Counted from the first letter of the stretch, positions 1 to 8,534 are shown. The stretch is DNA of 64,000 bases from Fundidesulfovibrio putealis DSM 16056 (GCF_000429325.1 NZ_AUBQ01000004.1:458512-522511); one strand, 5' to 3'. The notes: a model not told the origin generated them from the sequence alone. Numbers and translations are program-made.

Positions 1-439
1 GATAGTCGCCGCCGCCCAGGGCGTTCCAGAACCTGACCTTGGCGGAGAACACCTGCTTGAGCTGATCGGCGCTGAGAGGACCCACCGTGTTCACGGGATT
101 CACCACCACTGCCACCGGGTCCACGCCGTAGGCCGCGGACGCAAGCGGCGCTCCGGCTGTGGAGATCAGGGCCGGGTCGCGGTCGAAGAGGCAGATGTCC
201 GCCTGGCGCTGGCGGATGCGGCGCAAGCCAGTTCCCGAGCCGGTCAGGGCGAACTGCACGGAGATGCCCGGATTGTCGGCCATTATTTTGTCTGCGGCTT
301 CGCGGAATGCCACCAGCCCCACATCCGAGCCCACGATGCGCAGCTCGCCCGAAAGCCCGGCAAACAGGTTCTTCTGGGCCATGGCGGGGGATGCGCCCAG
401 GCAGCACAACACGGCGGCGATCAGGAAAAGCGGCCTCAT
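1..439 (-). CDS. Phosphate-type (PstS-like) periplasmic binding protein, C-terminus cut off by window edge
   Basis: Only the first 146 codons are present. The translation begins with a signal peptide (MRPLFLIAAVLCCLGASPAMA) followed by a mature start resembling PstS-family proteins: 'LRIVGSDVG', a 'TGSGTGLRRI' loop of the kind that holds the anion, and 'DPVAVVVNPVNTVGPLSADQL', the conserved stretch of phosphate-binding proteins. The start ATG overlaps the stop of the upstream AlgX-like gene by 4 nt (ATGA), so the two are probably translated together. A lone binding protein with no visible PstCAB may sense or scavenge an anion rather than feed a transporter; the missing downstream sequence could change that. 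Family placement is fairly secure; the ligand is inferred. Confidence 0.75.
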   Translation of the reverse strand, partial: MRPLFLIAAVLCCLGASPAMAQKNLFAGLSGELRIVGSDVGLVAFREAADKIMADNPGISVQFALTGSGTGLRRIRQRQADICLFDRDPALISTAGAPLASAAYGVDPVAVVVNPVNTVGPLSADQLKQVFSAKVRFWNALGGGDY

Positions 440-1623
440 TGTGCGCCCTCCCCGACCGTGGCCGCCTTGACGGCCACGGGAATGAAGAAGCGTTCGGCGA
501 TCTCCTCCACCACCACGTCGGGCTTTTCAGCCTCGATGAGTTCCTTGTCGAACAGGCTCTGCTTGCCCCCGAGCCCAGGCTTCACCCACACGTACACCGC
601 CCTGCTGAAATGTTCCCCCAAGAAGCCCAGTATCTCCCAGAAGTAGGAATCGTGGAAGAACAGGGCCTTGGGCAGACTCTTGTCCTCCATGGCCGAGGCC
701 TGGGCGGCCTGGGTGTATCCGGGCTTGAATATGCCGGTGCTCACGCCCCTGGCGCTCAGGGGGGTCTTTGGCATCATGAAGAACTTCTGTTCGGTGATAA
801 GCTCCTCGATGCCCACCATGTAGGAAAGGTCTCCGCCCAGGAAGGTGAAGCCCTGAGGGAAGAAATTGGATGCCGGCATGGGCTTGAGCCCCGGGAAATC
901 CTTGGCCAGCCGCTCGATGACAGCCTGGTAGGAGGGGAAAGCCCCGTTTGCGTTCCAGTGGCTGTCCGTGGAGTAGAACACCTGCGCGCTTTTCTTGGCC
1001 TCCAACAGGACGCCGCGCAGGTCCAGGACGTTCAGGGAGGATTTAGCCTCCAGATAGGCCATCACTTGATCCATGCGCGAGCGCTCGCCAACCTGCTTGA
1101 AGGCGTCGGGCAGATACTCGGGATAGATGGTGTCCTTGTTGGGGGCCACCACCACCAGGTAGCGGATGCCGCGCTCGGCCAGCCAGGCGCGGCGCTCTTC
1201 GTAGACGGCGGCCAGATGGGCAAGCTGCTCCTCCGTGAGGGGCTTCACGGCGCGGTGCTCCTCCAGCACGTCGATGGAGCGGTCGCGCGCCAGATACAGC
1301 CAGCCGTCCTTGCCCACCACTACGGGCGAGTTGGCAGACATGGAGCCGAACAACGTGGCGGAGGAGTAGTTGTACCAGCGGATGAGCGTGCTTCGGAAAG
1401 GAAAGTTCTTGTCCAGCCAGCCGGACGCAAGGGATTTTCCCGCAGCCTTCAGGGACGGCAGGGTCCAGGCCACCTCGGGAAAGGGGGAGCTGGTGGCTTC
1501 GGCCAGCTTGCCATGAGGCGCAAGCGAAAGAAGCTGCGCCGTCACCGGAAAGCAAATGGCCAGACAGAACAGGGCCGAACACCAGGCAGCGACGATCCGC
1601 CGCCCCGAAAAGACATGATTCAC
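436..1623 (-). CDS. AlgX/AlgJ-like SGNH-fold protein (putative polysaccharide O-acetyltransferase)
   Basis: A 395-residue secreted or membrane-anchored protein. The start is GTG, preceded by AGGGA, and residues 1-30 form a signal peptide or anchor. 'GKDGWLYL' (about 104-111) and 'APNKDTIYPEYLP' (about 160-172) are signatures of the alginate acetyltransferase family. A catalytic set is visible: Asp220 and His222 in 'DSHWN', and Ser326 in 'FFHDSYF', matching the Asp-His-Ser arrangement of AlgX and AlgJ. Members of this family move acetyl groups onto exported polysaccharides in the periplasm. No MBOAT acetyl donor (AlgI-like) is in view; it would be expected elsewhere. The substrate is unknown. 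It is translationally coupled to the binding-protein gene downstream, an unusual partner. Confidence 0.75.
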   Translation of the reverse strand: MNHVFSGRRIVAAWCSALFCLAICFPVTAQLLSLAPHGKLAEATSSPFPEVAWTLPSLKAAGKSLASGWLDKNFPFRSTLIRWYNYSSATLFGSMSANSPVVVGKDGWLYLARDRSIDVLEEHRAVKPLTEEQLAHLAAVYEERRAWLAERGIRYLVVVAPNKDTIYPEYLPDAFKQVGERSRMDQVMAYLEAKSSLNVLDLRGVLLEAKKSAQVFYSTDSHWNANGAFPSYQAVIERLAKDFPGLKPMPASNFFPQGFTFLGGDLSYMVGIEELITEQKFFMMPKTPLSARGVSTGIFKPGYTQAAQASAMEDKSLPKALFFHDSYFWEILGFLGEHFSRAVYVWVKPGLGGKQSLFDKELIEAEKPDVVVEEIAERFFIPVAVKAATVGEGAQ

Positions 1624-1670
1624 GCGCTATCCCTATAACGACACTGGTCGGATTTGATTTCAGGCCCGGT

Positions 1671-2327
1671 TCAGGTCCACAGTGTGAGAAGCTGGTCCCT
1701 GCGCCGGTTCAGCTCGTCCTCGACCCGCTTGGGGACGAGAAAACGCAGGTTCGCCCCGCGCCGGAAGCGGTCTCGTATAAAGGAGGCGCTGATGTCAAGC
1801 CGGGGAACGTCCACGAGCTCGATGCGCCTGCCGCATTCCTGCCGCCAGCGCCCGGGGCCGTCCGGCGAATATCCCATTTCCGGATGATCCGCCAGATAAG
1901 CCGCCAGCTGTTCCGCGCCGAGGCGGTCACGGGTGGAGACGGCAAGATTTGCCAGGGTTCCGAGCCGCGTCCCGTTCTTCCACGAATGCAGATTCAAGAA
2001 GTCCGTCACGCCCAGGATGAAGTAAAGCTCCACGCCGGGACGTCCGGCGGTCAATTCCAGGAGGGTGTCCCAGGTGTATGACGGTCCGGGCCGGTTGGCT
2101 TCCATGCGGTTCACGCCGACGCAGGGGAGGTCTTCCACCGCCATTTCCGCCAGTGCGGCCCGAAGCCAGAACGCAGGCATGGGGTCGTCCTGTTTGTGTG
2201 GCGGCCTGGCGGCCGGGACGAGCTCCACCCTGTCCAGGGCCAGGGCTTCCTGCATCTCCAGCGCCAGACGCACGTGTCCCACATGGATGGGATTGAAGGT
2301 GCCCCCCAGGATGCCAAGGCGCTGCAT
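1671..2327 (-). CDS. nadD: Nicotinate-nucleotide adenylyltransferase
   Basis: This 218-residue cytoplasmic enzyme joins nicotinate mononucleotide and ATP to give deamido-NAD, the penultimate step of NAD synthesis. The nucleotidyltransferase signature is at the N-terminus: 'GGTFNPIHVGH' (residues 8-18), which contains the (H/T)xGH ATP site. The C-terminal 'ISASFIRDRFR' corresponds to the ISSTxxR motif, with Ala replacing one Ser/Thr. 'PPHKQDD' and 'SYTWDTLLEL' are also typical of NadD. Length is normal for the family. It lies 78 bases downstream of proA in the same orientation, as in several deltaproteobacteria, and 47 bases upstream of the AlgX-like gene. Confidence 0.93.
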   Translation of the reverse strand: MQRLGILGGTFNPIHVGHVRLALEMQEALALDRVELVPAARPPHKQDDPMPAFWLRAALAEMAVEDLPCVGVNRMEANRPGPSYTWDTLLELTAGRPGVELYFILGVTDFLNLHSWKNGTRLGTLANLAVSTRDRLGAEQLAAYLADHPEMGYSPDGPGRWRQECGRRIELVDVPRLDISASFIRDRFRRGANLRFLVPKRVEDELNRRRDQLLTLWT

Positions 2328-2405
2328 GTCAGCCGCGCCCGCCCGCCGCCCAGGCGCACCCGGGGAAGGCGCGTCCGGAACACAGCGCCGTCGCGGCGAA
2401 GGACA

Positions 2406-3665
2406 TCAGGCCCGCACCTGTCCCTGGCCGAAAGCCACGAACTTGAGGCTGGTGAGCTCCTTCAGCCCCATGGGGCCGTAGGCGTGCAGCTTTGAGGTGC
2501 TGATGCCTATCTCCGCGCCAAGGCCGAGCTCCCCGCCGTCGTTGAAGCGCGTGGAGCAGTTGATGCCCACCATGGAGGCGTCGGCCTCGCGCAGAAAACG
2601 CATGGCGCGGCCGTGATCTGCGGTCAGGATGCACTCGGTATGGTTGGAACCGTAGGCTGCGATGTGCGTCAGAGCCGCATCCATGTCCTTCACCACGCGC
2701 ACGGCCAGGACGTAATCCAGAAATTCATAGCCCCAGTCGTTCTCGCTGGCGGGCCTGGCCGTGGGCCCGAGCAGCGCGAGCGATGCAGGGCAGGCCCTGA
2801 ACTCCACGCCGCGCCCGCCCAGGGCGGAGGCGATCATGGGCAGAAACGCCGGGGCGGCCTTTTCGTGCACCAGCAGGCACTCCAGGGCGTTGCACACGCC
2901 GGGGCGCTGGCACTTGCCGTTGTCGGCGATGGCCACGGCCTGCTCCAGGTCCGCATTCTCGTCCACGAAGAGGTGGCACACGCCCTTGTAGTGCTTGAGT
3001 ACCGGCATGGTGGCGGCCTCGACCACGGAACGGATCAGGCCCTCGCCGCCGCGCGGGATCATGACGTCGATGTATTCGTCGAGTTTGCACAGGGCGGGCA
3101 CGGCGGCGCGGTCGGTGGTGGGCACGAGGCGCACGGCCCCGCCGGGCAGTCCGGCCTCTTCCAGGGCGCGCGAAAGCAGCGAGGCCAGCACCATGTTGGA
3201 ATGAAAGGCCTCGGAGCCGCCGCGCAGCACCACGGCGTTGCCCGCCTTGAGGCACAGGATGGCGGAATCCACGGTGACGTTGGGGCGCGATTCGTAGATC
3301 ATACACACCACGCCAAGCGGGATGCGCATCTTGCCCACCATCAGACCGTTGGGACGCTGCCACATGGTCTCGATGGCTCCCACGGGGTCGGGCATGGCGG
3401 CCACGTCCAGGCAGGCCTTGGCCATGGAGGCCAGAACCTTGGGCGTGAGGCGCAGGCGGTCCAGCTTGGCCGCGTCCATGCCGGACGCTTCGGCGGCGGC
3501 GATGTCCTTGGCGTTCTCCCTGGCGATTTCCCCGGACTCGGACTCGAGCAGTCCGGCCAGCACGGTCAGGGCCTTGTCCTTGCTCTGGCCGTCGGCCTTG
3601 GCCATCAAACGGGAGGCGTCCTTGGCCTCACGGGCCAGCGCTTCCATCTGTTTCTGAATGCTCAT
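2406..3665 (-). CDS. proA: Glutamate-5-semialdehyde dehydrogenase (gamma-glutamyl phosphate reductase)
   Basis: ProA reduces gamma-glutamyl phosphate with NADPH to glutamate-5-semialdehyde, the second step of proline synthesis. The 419-residue product has normal length and an aldehyde-dehydrogenase-type fold: 'MIYESRPNVTVDSA', 'GNAVVLRGGSEA', the nucleophile region 'CQRPGVCNALECLLVHE', and the C-terminal 'STRFNDGGELGLGAEIGIST'. The start chosen is the ATG preceded by GGAGG with a 4-nt gap; a longer in-frame extension to 3722 (MTWTPPRG...) has no ribosome site and lacks family similarity. It heads the left minus-strand group and is divergent from the TPR-iorAB operon. Confidence 0.95.
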   Translation of the reverse strand: MSIQKQMEALAREAKDASRLMAKADGQSKDKALTVLAGLLESESGEIARENAKDIAAAEASGMDAAKLDRLRLTPKVLASMAKACLDVAAMPDPVGAIETMWQRPNGLMVGKMRIPLGVVCMIYESRPNVTVDSAILCLKAGNAVVLRGGSEAFHSNMVLASLLSRALEEAGLPGGAVRLVPTTDRAAVPALCKLDEYIDVMIPRGGEGLIRSVVEAATMPVLKHYKGVCHLFVDENADLEQAVAIADNGKCQRPGVCNALECLLVHEKAAPAFLPMIASALGGRGVEFRACPASLALLGPTARPASENDWGYEFLDYVLAVRVVKDMDAALTHIAAYGSNHTECILTADHGRAMRFLREADASMVGINCSTRFNDGGELGLGAEIGISTSKLHAYGPMGLKELTSLKFVAFGQGQVRA

Positions 3666-3732
3666 GGGACCTCCGCGAAATATGAAGCACATCAAATAGC
3701 CTCGCGGCGGCGTCCACGTCAACGAGCGCCTT

Positions 3733-3760
3733 TTGACAGGGACTAAGCTTTAGGTATAGA
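3733..3760 (+). promoter_or_regulatory. Strong sigma70-type promoter for the TPR-iorA-iorB operon
   Basis: A perfect -35 box TTGACA (3733-3738) is followed after 16 bases by a near-consensus -10 box TATAGA (3755-3760). Transcription would start near 3767, about 75 bases upstream of the TPR protein start. It reads away from proA. This is the clearest sigma70 promoter I found in the window. Confidence 0.7.
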
Positions 3761-3783
3761 TGAGTCGCCTTTCGGCCCGGTTC

Positions 3784-3804
3784 CCCCGCTCAGGCGGGGT
3801 TTTT
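3784..3804 (+). terminator. Terminator-like hairpin in the operon leader (possible attenuator)
   Basis: CCCCGC (3784-3789), a 4-base loop TCAG, and GCGGGG (3794-3799) form a perfect 6-bp GC stem followed immediately by five T residues. It begins only about 17 bases after the predicted transcription start and ends about 40 bases before the first gene. No gene on the plus strand ends here, so it may make a short leader RNA or regulate read-through. Confidence 0.55.
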
Positions 3805-3842
3805 CGCAACCCTCAAACCTAATCAAAAATAAGCGGCACCCC

Positions 3843-4472
3843 ATGGCAGACATCACTTTCGAGCGTCCCGAGCAGATGAGCCCCCTGGCACGTTTCCTTG
3901 CACATTCCTGGCGTCCCCTTGCGGCCCTGGTCATCGTGGCCGTGCTGGCCGCCGCCGGATACGCCGTGTACACCTCCAGCGCCAAGAAAGCCCAGATCAA
4001 GGCCGAAAATGACCTGGGAGCCATCATCGCCACCCAGACCGGGCCGGAGCGCCTGGCCGCCCTGGAAGCCTACGTCAAGACCGCCCCGGCCACCACCAAG
4101 GGCGCGGCCCTGCTGGAGATGGCCCGCACCGCGCAGGAGCAGCGCGTGTTCGACAAGGCCGCCGACGCCTGGAACCAGCTCTCGCTCATCGGCCCCGACG
4201 GCATGCGCGAGATCGCTGTCATGGGCCACGCCACCGCCCTGGCCCAGGGCGGCGACAACGCCAAGGCCGTGAAGCTTTTGTCCGATTTCCTGCCCAAGTC
4301 CCCCAAGGCCATGCAGCCCATCGTGGCCCGCCAGCTGGCGGCCGTGGCCGAGGAAGCCAAGGCATGGAACGAGGCCCTGGCCGCCTACGAGCGCATGCGC
4401 GACGCCGGTTCGGGCGGCAACAAGGCCTTCTACGAGTCCAAGATCGACGAAATCAAATCCAAGATGAAATAA
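3843..4472 (+). CDS. Single-span membrane TPR protein (YfgM-like)
   Basis: The 209-residue protein has one membrane helix near residues 26-45 ('PLAALVIVAVLAAAGYAVYT') after a short cytoplasmic N-terminus, then an alanine-rich helical domain of TPR-like repeats ('AALLEMARTAQEQRVFDKAADAWNQL', 'AVKLLSDFLPKSPKAMQPIVARQLAAVAEEAKAWNEALAAYERM'). Size and layout match the YfgM/BamD-like group of periplasmic TPR proteins that attend the Sec translocon. It is the first gene of the operon with iorA and iorB, 30 bases upstream of iorA; the functional link to indolepyruvate metabolism is not obvious. The ribosome site is weak. The family is reasonably clear; the exact role is inferred. Confidence 0.75.
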   Translation: MADITFERPEQMSPLARFLAHSWRPLAALVIVAVLAAAGYAVYTSSAKKAQIKAENDLGAIIATQTGPERLAALEAYVKTAPATTKGAALLEMARTAQEQRVFDKAADAWNQLSLIGPDGMREIAVMGHATALAQGGDNAKAVKLLSDFLPKSPKAMQPIVARQLAAVAEEAKAWNEALAAYERMRDAGSGGNKAFYESKIDEIKSKMK

Positions 4473-4502
4473 GCGCCGCACCGCCGCAAAGGAAACGCAT
4501 CC

Positions 4503-6344
4503 ATGCCAAGCCCCCTGCTGGCCGACACCCCTGGCGAGACCCTGCTGCTGCTCGGAAACGAGGCTATCGTACGCGGCGCGCTCGAAGGCGGCGTCGGTTT
4601 CGTTAGCTGTTATCCGGGAACGCCCTCCTCCGAGGTGCCCGACACGTTCTTCAGGCTGAGCCGCGAAGGCGACTACATCTTCGAGTACTCCACCAACGAG
4701 AAGGTGGCCCTCGAGGTTGGCGCCGGAGCGGCCCTGGCCGGAGTCCCCACGCTGGTCACCATGAAACACGTCGGCGTCAACGTGGCGGCGGACCCGCTGC
4801 TCACGCTGTCCTACATCACGGCTCCGGGCGGCCTTGTGCTGCTCTCCGCCGACGATCCGGGCTGCCACTCCAGCCAGAACGAACAGGACAACCGCCATTA
4901 CGCGCGCCTGGCAGGCCTGCCTTGCTTCGAGCCGGCCACGGCCCAGGAATGCAAGGACATGGCCCGCGACGCCCTGCATCTGGCCCACCGCACCGGCCAG
5001 CCGGTGCTCCTGCGCACCACCACCCGCGTCAACCACGTGCGCGGCCCGGTGAAGCTCGGCAACCTTCCGGCTGAGAAGGCGCGCAAGCCCTTCGTGCGCA
5101 ACCTCCAGCAGTACGTGCCCATCCCGGCCCACTCGCGGGTGCAGCACCGCCAGCTCCTGGACAGGATGGCCTCCATCCGCCAGGAGGCCGAGCGCTCCCG
5201 CTGGAACAAGGTTTCCGGCCAGGGCGAGCTTGGCGTCATCGCTTCGGGCATCTGCCGCTGCTACCTGAGCGACGCCCTGTTCGAGGAAGGCCTCACCGGA
5301 CAGGTCAAGGTTCTGGACCTCGGGTTCAGCTACCCCATGCCGGACGCCCTGCTGCTGGAGTTCGTCAAGGACCTCAAGGCTGTCCTGGTGCTGGAAGAGC
5401 TCGACCCGCTGGTGGAAGAGCACCTGCGCGCGCTCCTGCAGCGCAAGGGCGTCGCCCTTGAGGTGCTCGGCAAGAGCGAGACCCTGCCCGTGTGGGGCGA
5501 ATACTCCACGGACATGGTCCGCCAGGCCATCCGGCAGGCCCAGGGCCGCCAGGCCCGTGGCCCCGAGCACTGCGCCCCCGAACAGGGGCTGGCCATGCGC
5601 CCGCCCAACCTGTGCGCCGGATGCTCACACCGCGCGTCCTACTTCACCGTGCGCGAAGTCTACGGCGACGAGGCCCTCTACTCCTCGGACATCGGCTGCT
5701 ACACGCTGGGGCTTCTGCCGCCGCTCTCCGCAGCCGACTTCCTGCTGTGCATGGGCGCGAGCATCTCCACCGCCTCCGGCTTCGCCACGGCCAGCGGCAA
5801 GACCACCGTGGCCTTCATCGGCGACTCGACCTTCTTCCATTCCGGCATCACCGGGCTCATCAACGCGGTCTACAACAACCACAACATCCTGGTGGTGATC
5901 CTGGACAACCGCACCACGGCCATGACCGGCCACCAGCCTCACCCCGGCGTGGACCACACGGCCATCGGCCCCAACGAGCGCCCCATCGAGATCGAACCGC
6001 TGGTGCGCGCCTGCGGCGTGGAGCATGTCAAGTCGCTGAGCCCCTTGAATCACAAGGCCACCAAGAAGGCCCTGGAAGAGATGAAAGCGCTCTCCGGCCC
6101 GCGCGTGCTCATCCTGCGCGACCCCTGCGTCATCCACGAGCGCCGCGTGAACGGCAAGCCCAAGCCCCAGGTCGCCACCGTGGCCGAGACCACCGAAGGG
6201 TGCCTGGACGTGCTCGGCTCGCTGGCCTGCCCGGCCTTCCTGAAAGAAGGCGACGCGGTGCGCGTGGACGAGGAGATGTGCTCGGGCTGCATGTACTGCC
6301 TGCAACTGGACAAGTCCTTCAAGGCCAAGAAAAGGGGCGCATAG
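4503..6344 (+). CDS. iorA: Indolepyruvate:ferredoxin oxidoreductase, alpha subunit
   Basis: IorA is the thiamine-diphosphate-binding catalytic subunit that oxidatively decarboxylates aryl-pyruvates to aryl-acetyl-CoA, passing electrons to ferredoxin. The 613 residues show the pyrimidine-binding domain ('FVSCYPGTPSSEVPDTF', 'NEKVALEVGAGAALAGVPTLVTMKHVGVN'), 'PPNLCAGCSHRASYF', and the ThDP site 'GDSTFFHSGITGLINAVYNNHNILVVILDN'. It is preceded by AAAGGAAA and is directly followed by iorB. The C-terminus is unusual: the family normally ends with two four-cysteine ferredoxin clusters, but here only 'CSGCMYC' remains, without the fourth Cys-Pro and the second cluster. Either electrons leave by another route or IorB/another protein supplies the cluster. 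Confidence 0.93.
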   Translation: MPSPLLADTPGETLLLLGNEAIVRGALEGGVGFVSCYPGTPSSEVPDTFFRLSREGDYIFEYSTNEKVALEVGAGAALAGVPTLVTMKHVGVNVAADPLLTLSYITAPGGLVLLSADDPGCHSSQNEQDNRHYARLAGLPCFEPATAQECKDMARDALHLAHRTGQPVLLRTTTRVNHVRGPVKLGNLPAEKARKPFVRNLQQYVPIPAHSRVQHRQLLDRMASIRQEAERSRWNKVSGQGELGVIASGICRCYLSDALFEEGLTGQVKVLDLGFSYPMPDALLLEFVKDLKAVLVLEELDPLVEEHLRALLQRKGVALEVLGKSETLPVWGEYSTDMVRQAIRQAQGRQARGPEHCAPEQGLAMRPPNLCAGCSHRASYFTVREVYGDEALYSSDIGCYTLGLLPPLSAADFLLCMGASISTASGFATASGKTTVAFIGDSTFFHSGITGLINAVYNNHNILVVILDNRTTAMTGHQPHPGVDHTAIGPNERPIEIEPLVRACGVEHVKSLSPLNHKATKKALEEMKALSGPRVLILRDPCVIHERRVNGKPKPQVATVAETTEGCLDVLGSLACPAFLKEGDAVRVDEEMCSGCMYCLQLDKSFKAKKRGA

Positions 6345-6932
6345 ATGCAGCGCACACGTATCTTCTTTACCGGCGTGGGCGGACAGGGAACCCTGACCGC
6401 AACCAAACTCGTGTCGCTGACCGCCCTGGACGAGGGCCTGGCCGTCACCTCCGGCGAGATCCACGGCATGGCGCAACGCGGCGGCGTGGTGGAATCCACC
6501 GTGCTGATAGGCTACCTGAGCCCCAAGATCACCCACGGCGAGGCTGACGTGCTCCTGGGCTTCGAACTGCTGGAGACGCTCCGCGCGCTGTGCTACCTGA
6601 AGCCCGGCGGCAGGCTGGTGGGCAACTCCGAGTCGCTGCCGCCCCTGTCCGTGGCCACGGGCAAGGCCGCCTATCCCAGCCTGGAATCGGTTGAAGCCAA
6701 GGCCAAGGCCGTGGCCTCCACTGTGCTGTTTTTGCCCTGCCGCACCCTGGCGCAGCAGGCTGGAGCCGCCCAGAGCGCCAACACGGTGCTGCTGGGGGCC
6801 GCCTGCGCAATCAAAGCCCTGCCGTTTGGCATGGAGGCCCTGGAACGCTCGGTGCGCAAGTACCTGAAGCCCGCCCTGGCCGAAGCCAACCTCAAGGCTC
6901 TGGAACTTGGCGCCAAGGCCGCACTCAGGTGA
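6345..6932 (+). CDS. iorB: Indolepyruvate:ferredoxin oxidoreductase, beta subunit
   Basis: The 195-residue partner of IorA belongs to the pyruvate-ferredoxin-oxidoreductase gamma-type family. The N-terminal 'FFTGVGGQGTLTATKLVSLTALDEG' is the conserved glycine-rich signature, followed by 'GEIHGMAQRGGVVESTVLIG' and 'DVLLGFELLETLRAL'. It starts one base after the iorA stop, so the two are surely cotranscribed and made in equal amounts. Length is normal for IorB. The pair is common in anaerobes that ferment or assimilate aromatic amino acids. Confidence 0.93.
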   Translation: MQRTRIFFTGVGGQGTLTATKLVSLTALDEGLAVTSGEIHGMAQRGGVVESTVLIGYLSPKITHGEADVLLGFELLETLRALCYLKPGGRLVGNSESLPPLSVATGKAAYPSLESVEAKAKAVASTVLFLPCRTLAQQAGAAQSANTVLLGAACAIKALPFGMEALERSVRKYLKPALAEANLKALELGAKAALR

Positions 6933-6945
6933 TCTGGAGCGCGTC

Positions 6946-8502
6946 ATGAACGTCTTCTCATCGGGCGAGAGCCCTTCCCAGAAGTATCTCACGGCCCTTC
7001 GGGCCATTCTGGAAGAGTGCGTGCCCACCCGCGCGGCCCGTGACTGCCTGGACACCATGCTGGCCCGGCTGGTCGAGGTCATGGGCTATCATCGCGTCTA
7101 TCTGGAGCTTCTGGACGTGCCGCTGGAGAACCTCCGGCTGTCGCTCTCGCGCGGCCAGGACGCCTTCTTCGGCACGCCCCAGGGTCCCGGCCCCATCGCC
7201 ATCGGCCAGACCCTGGCCACGCGCCAGTCGCTCATCATCGACAACATGGCCGACCACCCGGACTTCTATGGCCGCCCGGCCAGGGAGCTGGAAAACCTGG
7301 CCTTCATCTGCGTTCCGGTCCTGGTGCCGGGGCGCGGCTACACAGGCCAGAATTCGGCCATGGGCGCACTGTGCGCCGACGTTCCCAAGGCTCCGCCCGT
7401 GTTCCTGGAGGCCCAGCGCGACTTCATGATGGCCGCAGCCGGAGTGTTCGCCACTGTGGCGCTTCGTCTGCGCGACGAGATGGTCAGGCCGCGCGCCAAG
7501 CCAAAGCCCGAGCCCGAAGCCGTGGCCGAGGCCCAGAGCAGGCACAAGGTGGTGGCAGTCTCCAAGAGCATGCGCCTTGTGCTGCGCCAGATCGACCAGG
7601 CCGCCCAGAACGACTCCCCCGTGCTGCTGCGCGGCGAGGAAGGCACCGGCAAGGAATACCTGGCCAAGGCCCTGCACGGCCAGAGCGCGCGCCGCAAGCG
7701 CACCTTCCAGCGCATGGTCTGCTCGGCCGAGCCGCCGGAATCCATCTATCGCGCCCTCTTCGGGGTGCAAAAGGGCGAGGCCTCCAAGTCCACCCAGTCC
7801 AAGCGCGGCGCGCTGGAGTTGGCGCAGGGCGGCACGCTCTACATCGAGGACGTGGAGGAGCTGACTCCCGAAGCCCAGCAGGGGCTGCTGCGCTTCCTGC
7901 AGGAAGGCGTGGTGTTCCGCTACGGGTCGGACCAGCCCACCAGCCTGGACGTGCGCGTCATCGCCTCCAGCCGGGCCAACCTGGAAGAGCTGGTCAGCAG
8001 CGGCGAGTTCCAGGAAGACCTCTACTACGCCCTGTCCGTCATCCCCATCTACGTCCCGCCCCTGCAGGACCGTGCGGGTGACGTGCTGCCCCTGGCCGAG
8101 TACTTCCTGGAGGAGTTCTCACAGGTCGAGGGCAAGGAGTTCAAGCGCATCTCCACCCCGGCCATCGACCTCATCAGCCAGTACCACTGGCCGGACAACG
8201 TGCGCGAGCTGCGCTCCTGCATGGAGCGCGCCTTCGAGCAGGCCGAGGACGGCGTCATCCGTGCCTATCACCTGCCCCCCACGCTCCAGACCGCCGAGAG
8301 CTCCAACACCGAGGCCACCCTCTCCTTCGGCGAGGCAGTGGACCAGTTCGAGAAGGAGCTCCTGATCGAGGCTCTGAAAAAAGCCAAGGGAAACATGTTC
8401 CAGGCCGCCAAGGACCTGCGCGAGAGCTACCGCATCATCAACTACAAGGTGAAGAAGCACGGCATCGACCCCAAGCGCTTCACGCCGGGAAGGCGACGCT
8501 AA
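6946..8502 (+). CDS. GAF-AAA+-HTH protein related to sigma54 activators, ATPase apparently inactive
   Basis: The 518-residue protein has a GAF sensor domain (about 15-185, NifA-like), a sigma54-activator AAA+ domain (about 205-435) and a C-terminal Fis-type helix-turn-helix. Walker A is intact ('GEEGTGKE', about 228-235). Other essentials are changed: the GAFTGA loop reads 'GEASKS' (about 276), the Walker B DE is 'YIEDVEE', and the two arginine fingers of FRxDLxxRL are lost ('FQEDLYYALSV'). I infer it may no longer remodel sigma54 holoenzyme and could act as a DNA-binding repressor or sensor. The start used is the ATG with GGAG seven bases upstream, 13 bases after iorB; an upstream in-frame codon at 6907 lies inside iorB. 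It is probably the regulator of this operon or of aryl-pyruvate use. Confidence 0.85.
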   Translation: MNVFSSGESPSQKYLTALRAILEECVPTRAARDCLDTMLARLVEVMGYHRVYLELLDVPLENLRLSLSRGQDAFFGTPQGPGPIAIGQTLATRQSLIIDNMADHPDFYGRPARELENLAFICVPVLVPGRGYTGQNSAMGALCADVPKAPPVFLEAQRDFMMAAAGVFATVALRLRDEMVRPRAKPKPEPEAVAEAQSRHKVVAVSKSMRLVLRQIDQAAQNDSPVLLRGEEGTGKEYLAKALHGQSARRKRTFQRMVCSAEPPESIYRALFGVQKGEASKSTQSKRGALELAQGGTLYIEDVEELTPEAQQGLLRFLQEGVVFRYGSDQPTSLDVRVIASSRANLEELVSSGEFQEDLYYALSVIPIYVPPLQDRAGDVLPLAEYFLEEFSQVEGKEFKRISTPAIDLISQYHWPDNVRELRSCMERAFEQAEDGVIRAYHLPPTLQTAESSNTEATLSFGEAVDQFEKELLIEALKKAKGNMFQAAKDLRESYRIINYKVKKHGIDPKRFTPGRRR

Positions 8503-8534
8503 GCTTCCTGGAACGCACGCTTCGACGACATCCG

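Noticed and set aside
5625..7082. 485-codon minus-strand frame opposite iorA, iorB and the regulator start
   Set aside because: It spans three real genes on the other strand and shows only shadow composition.
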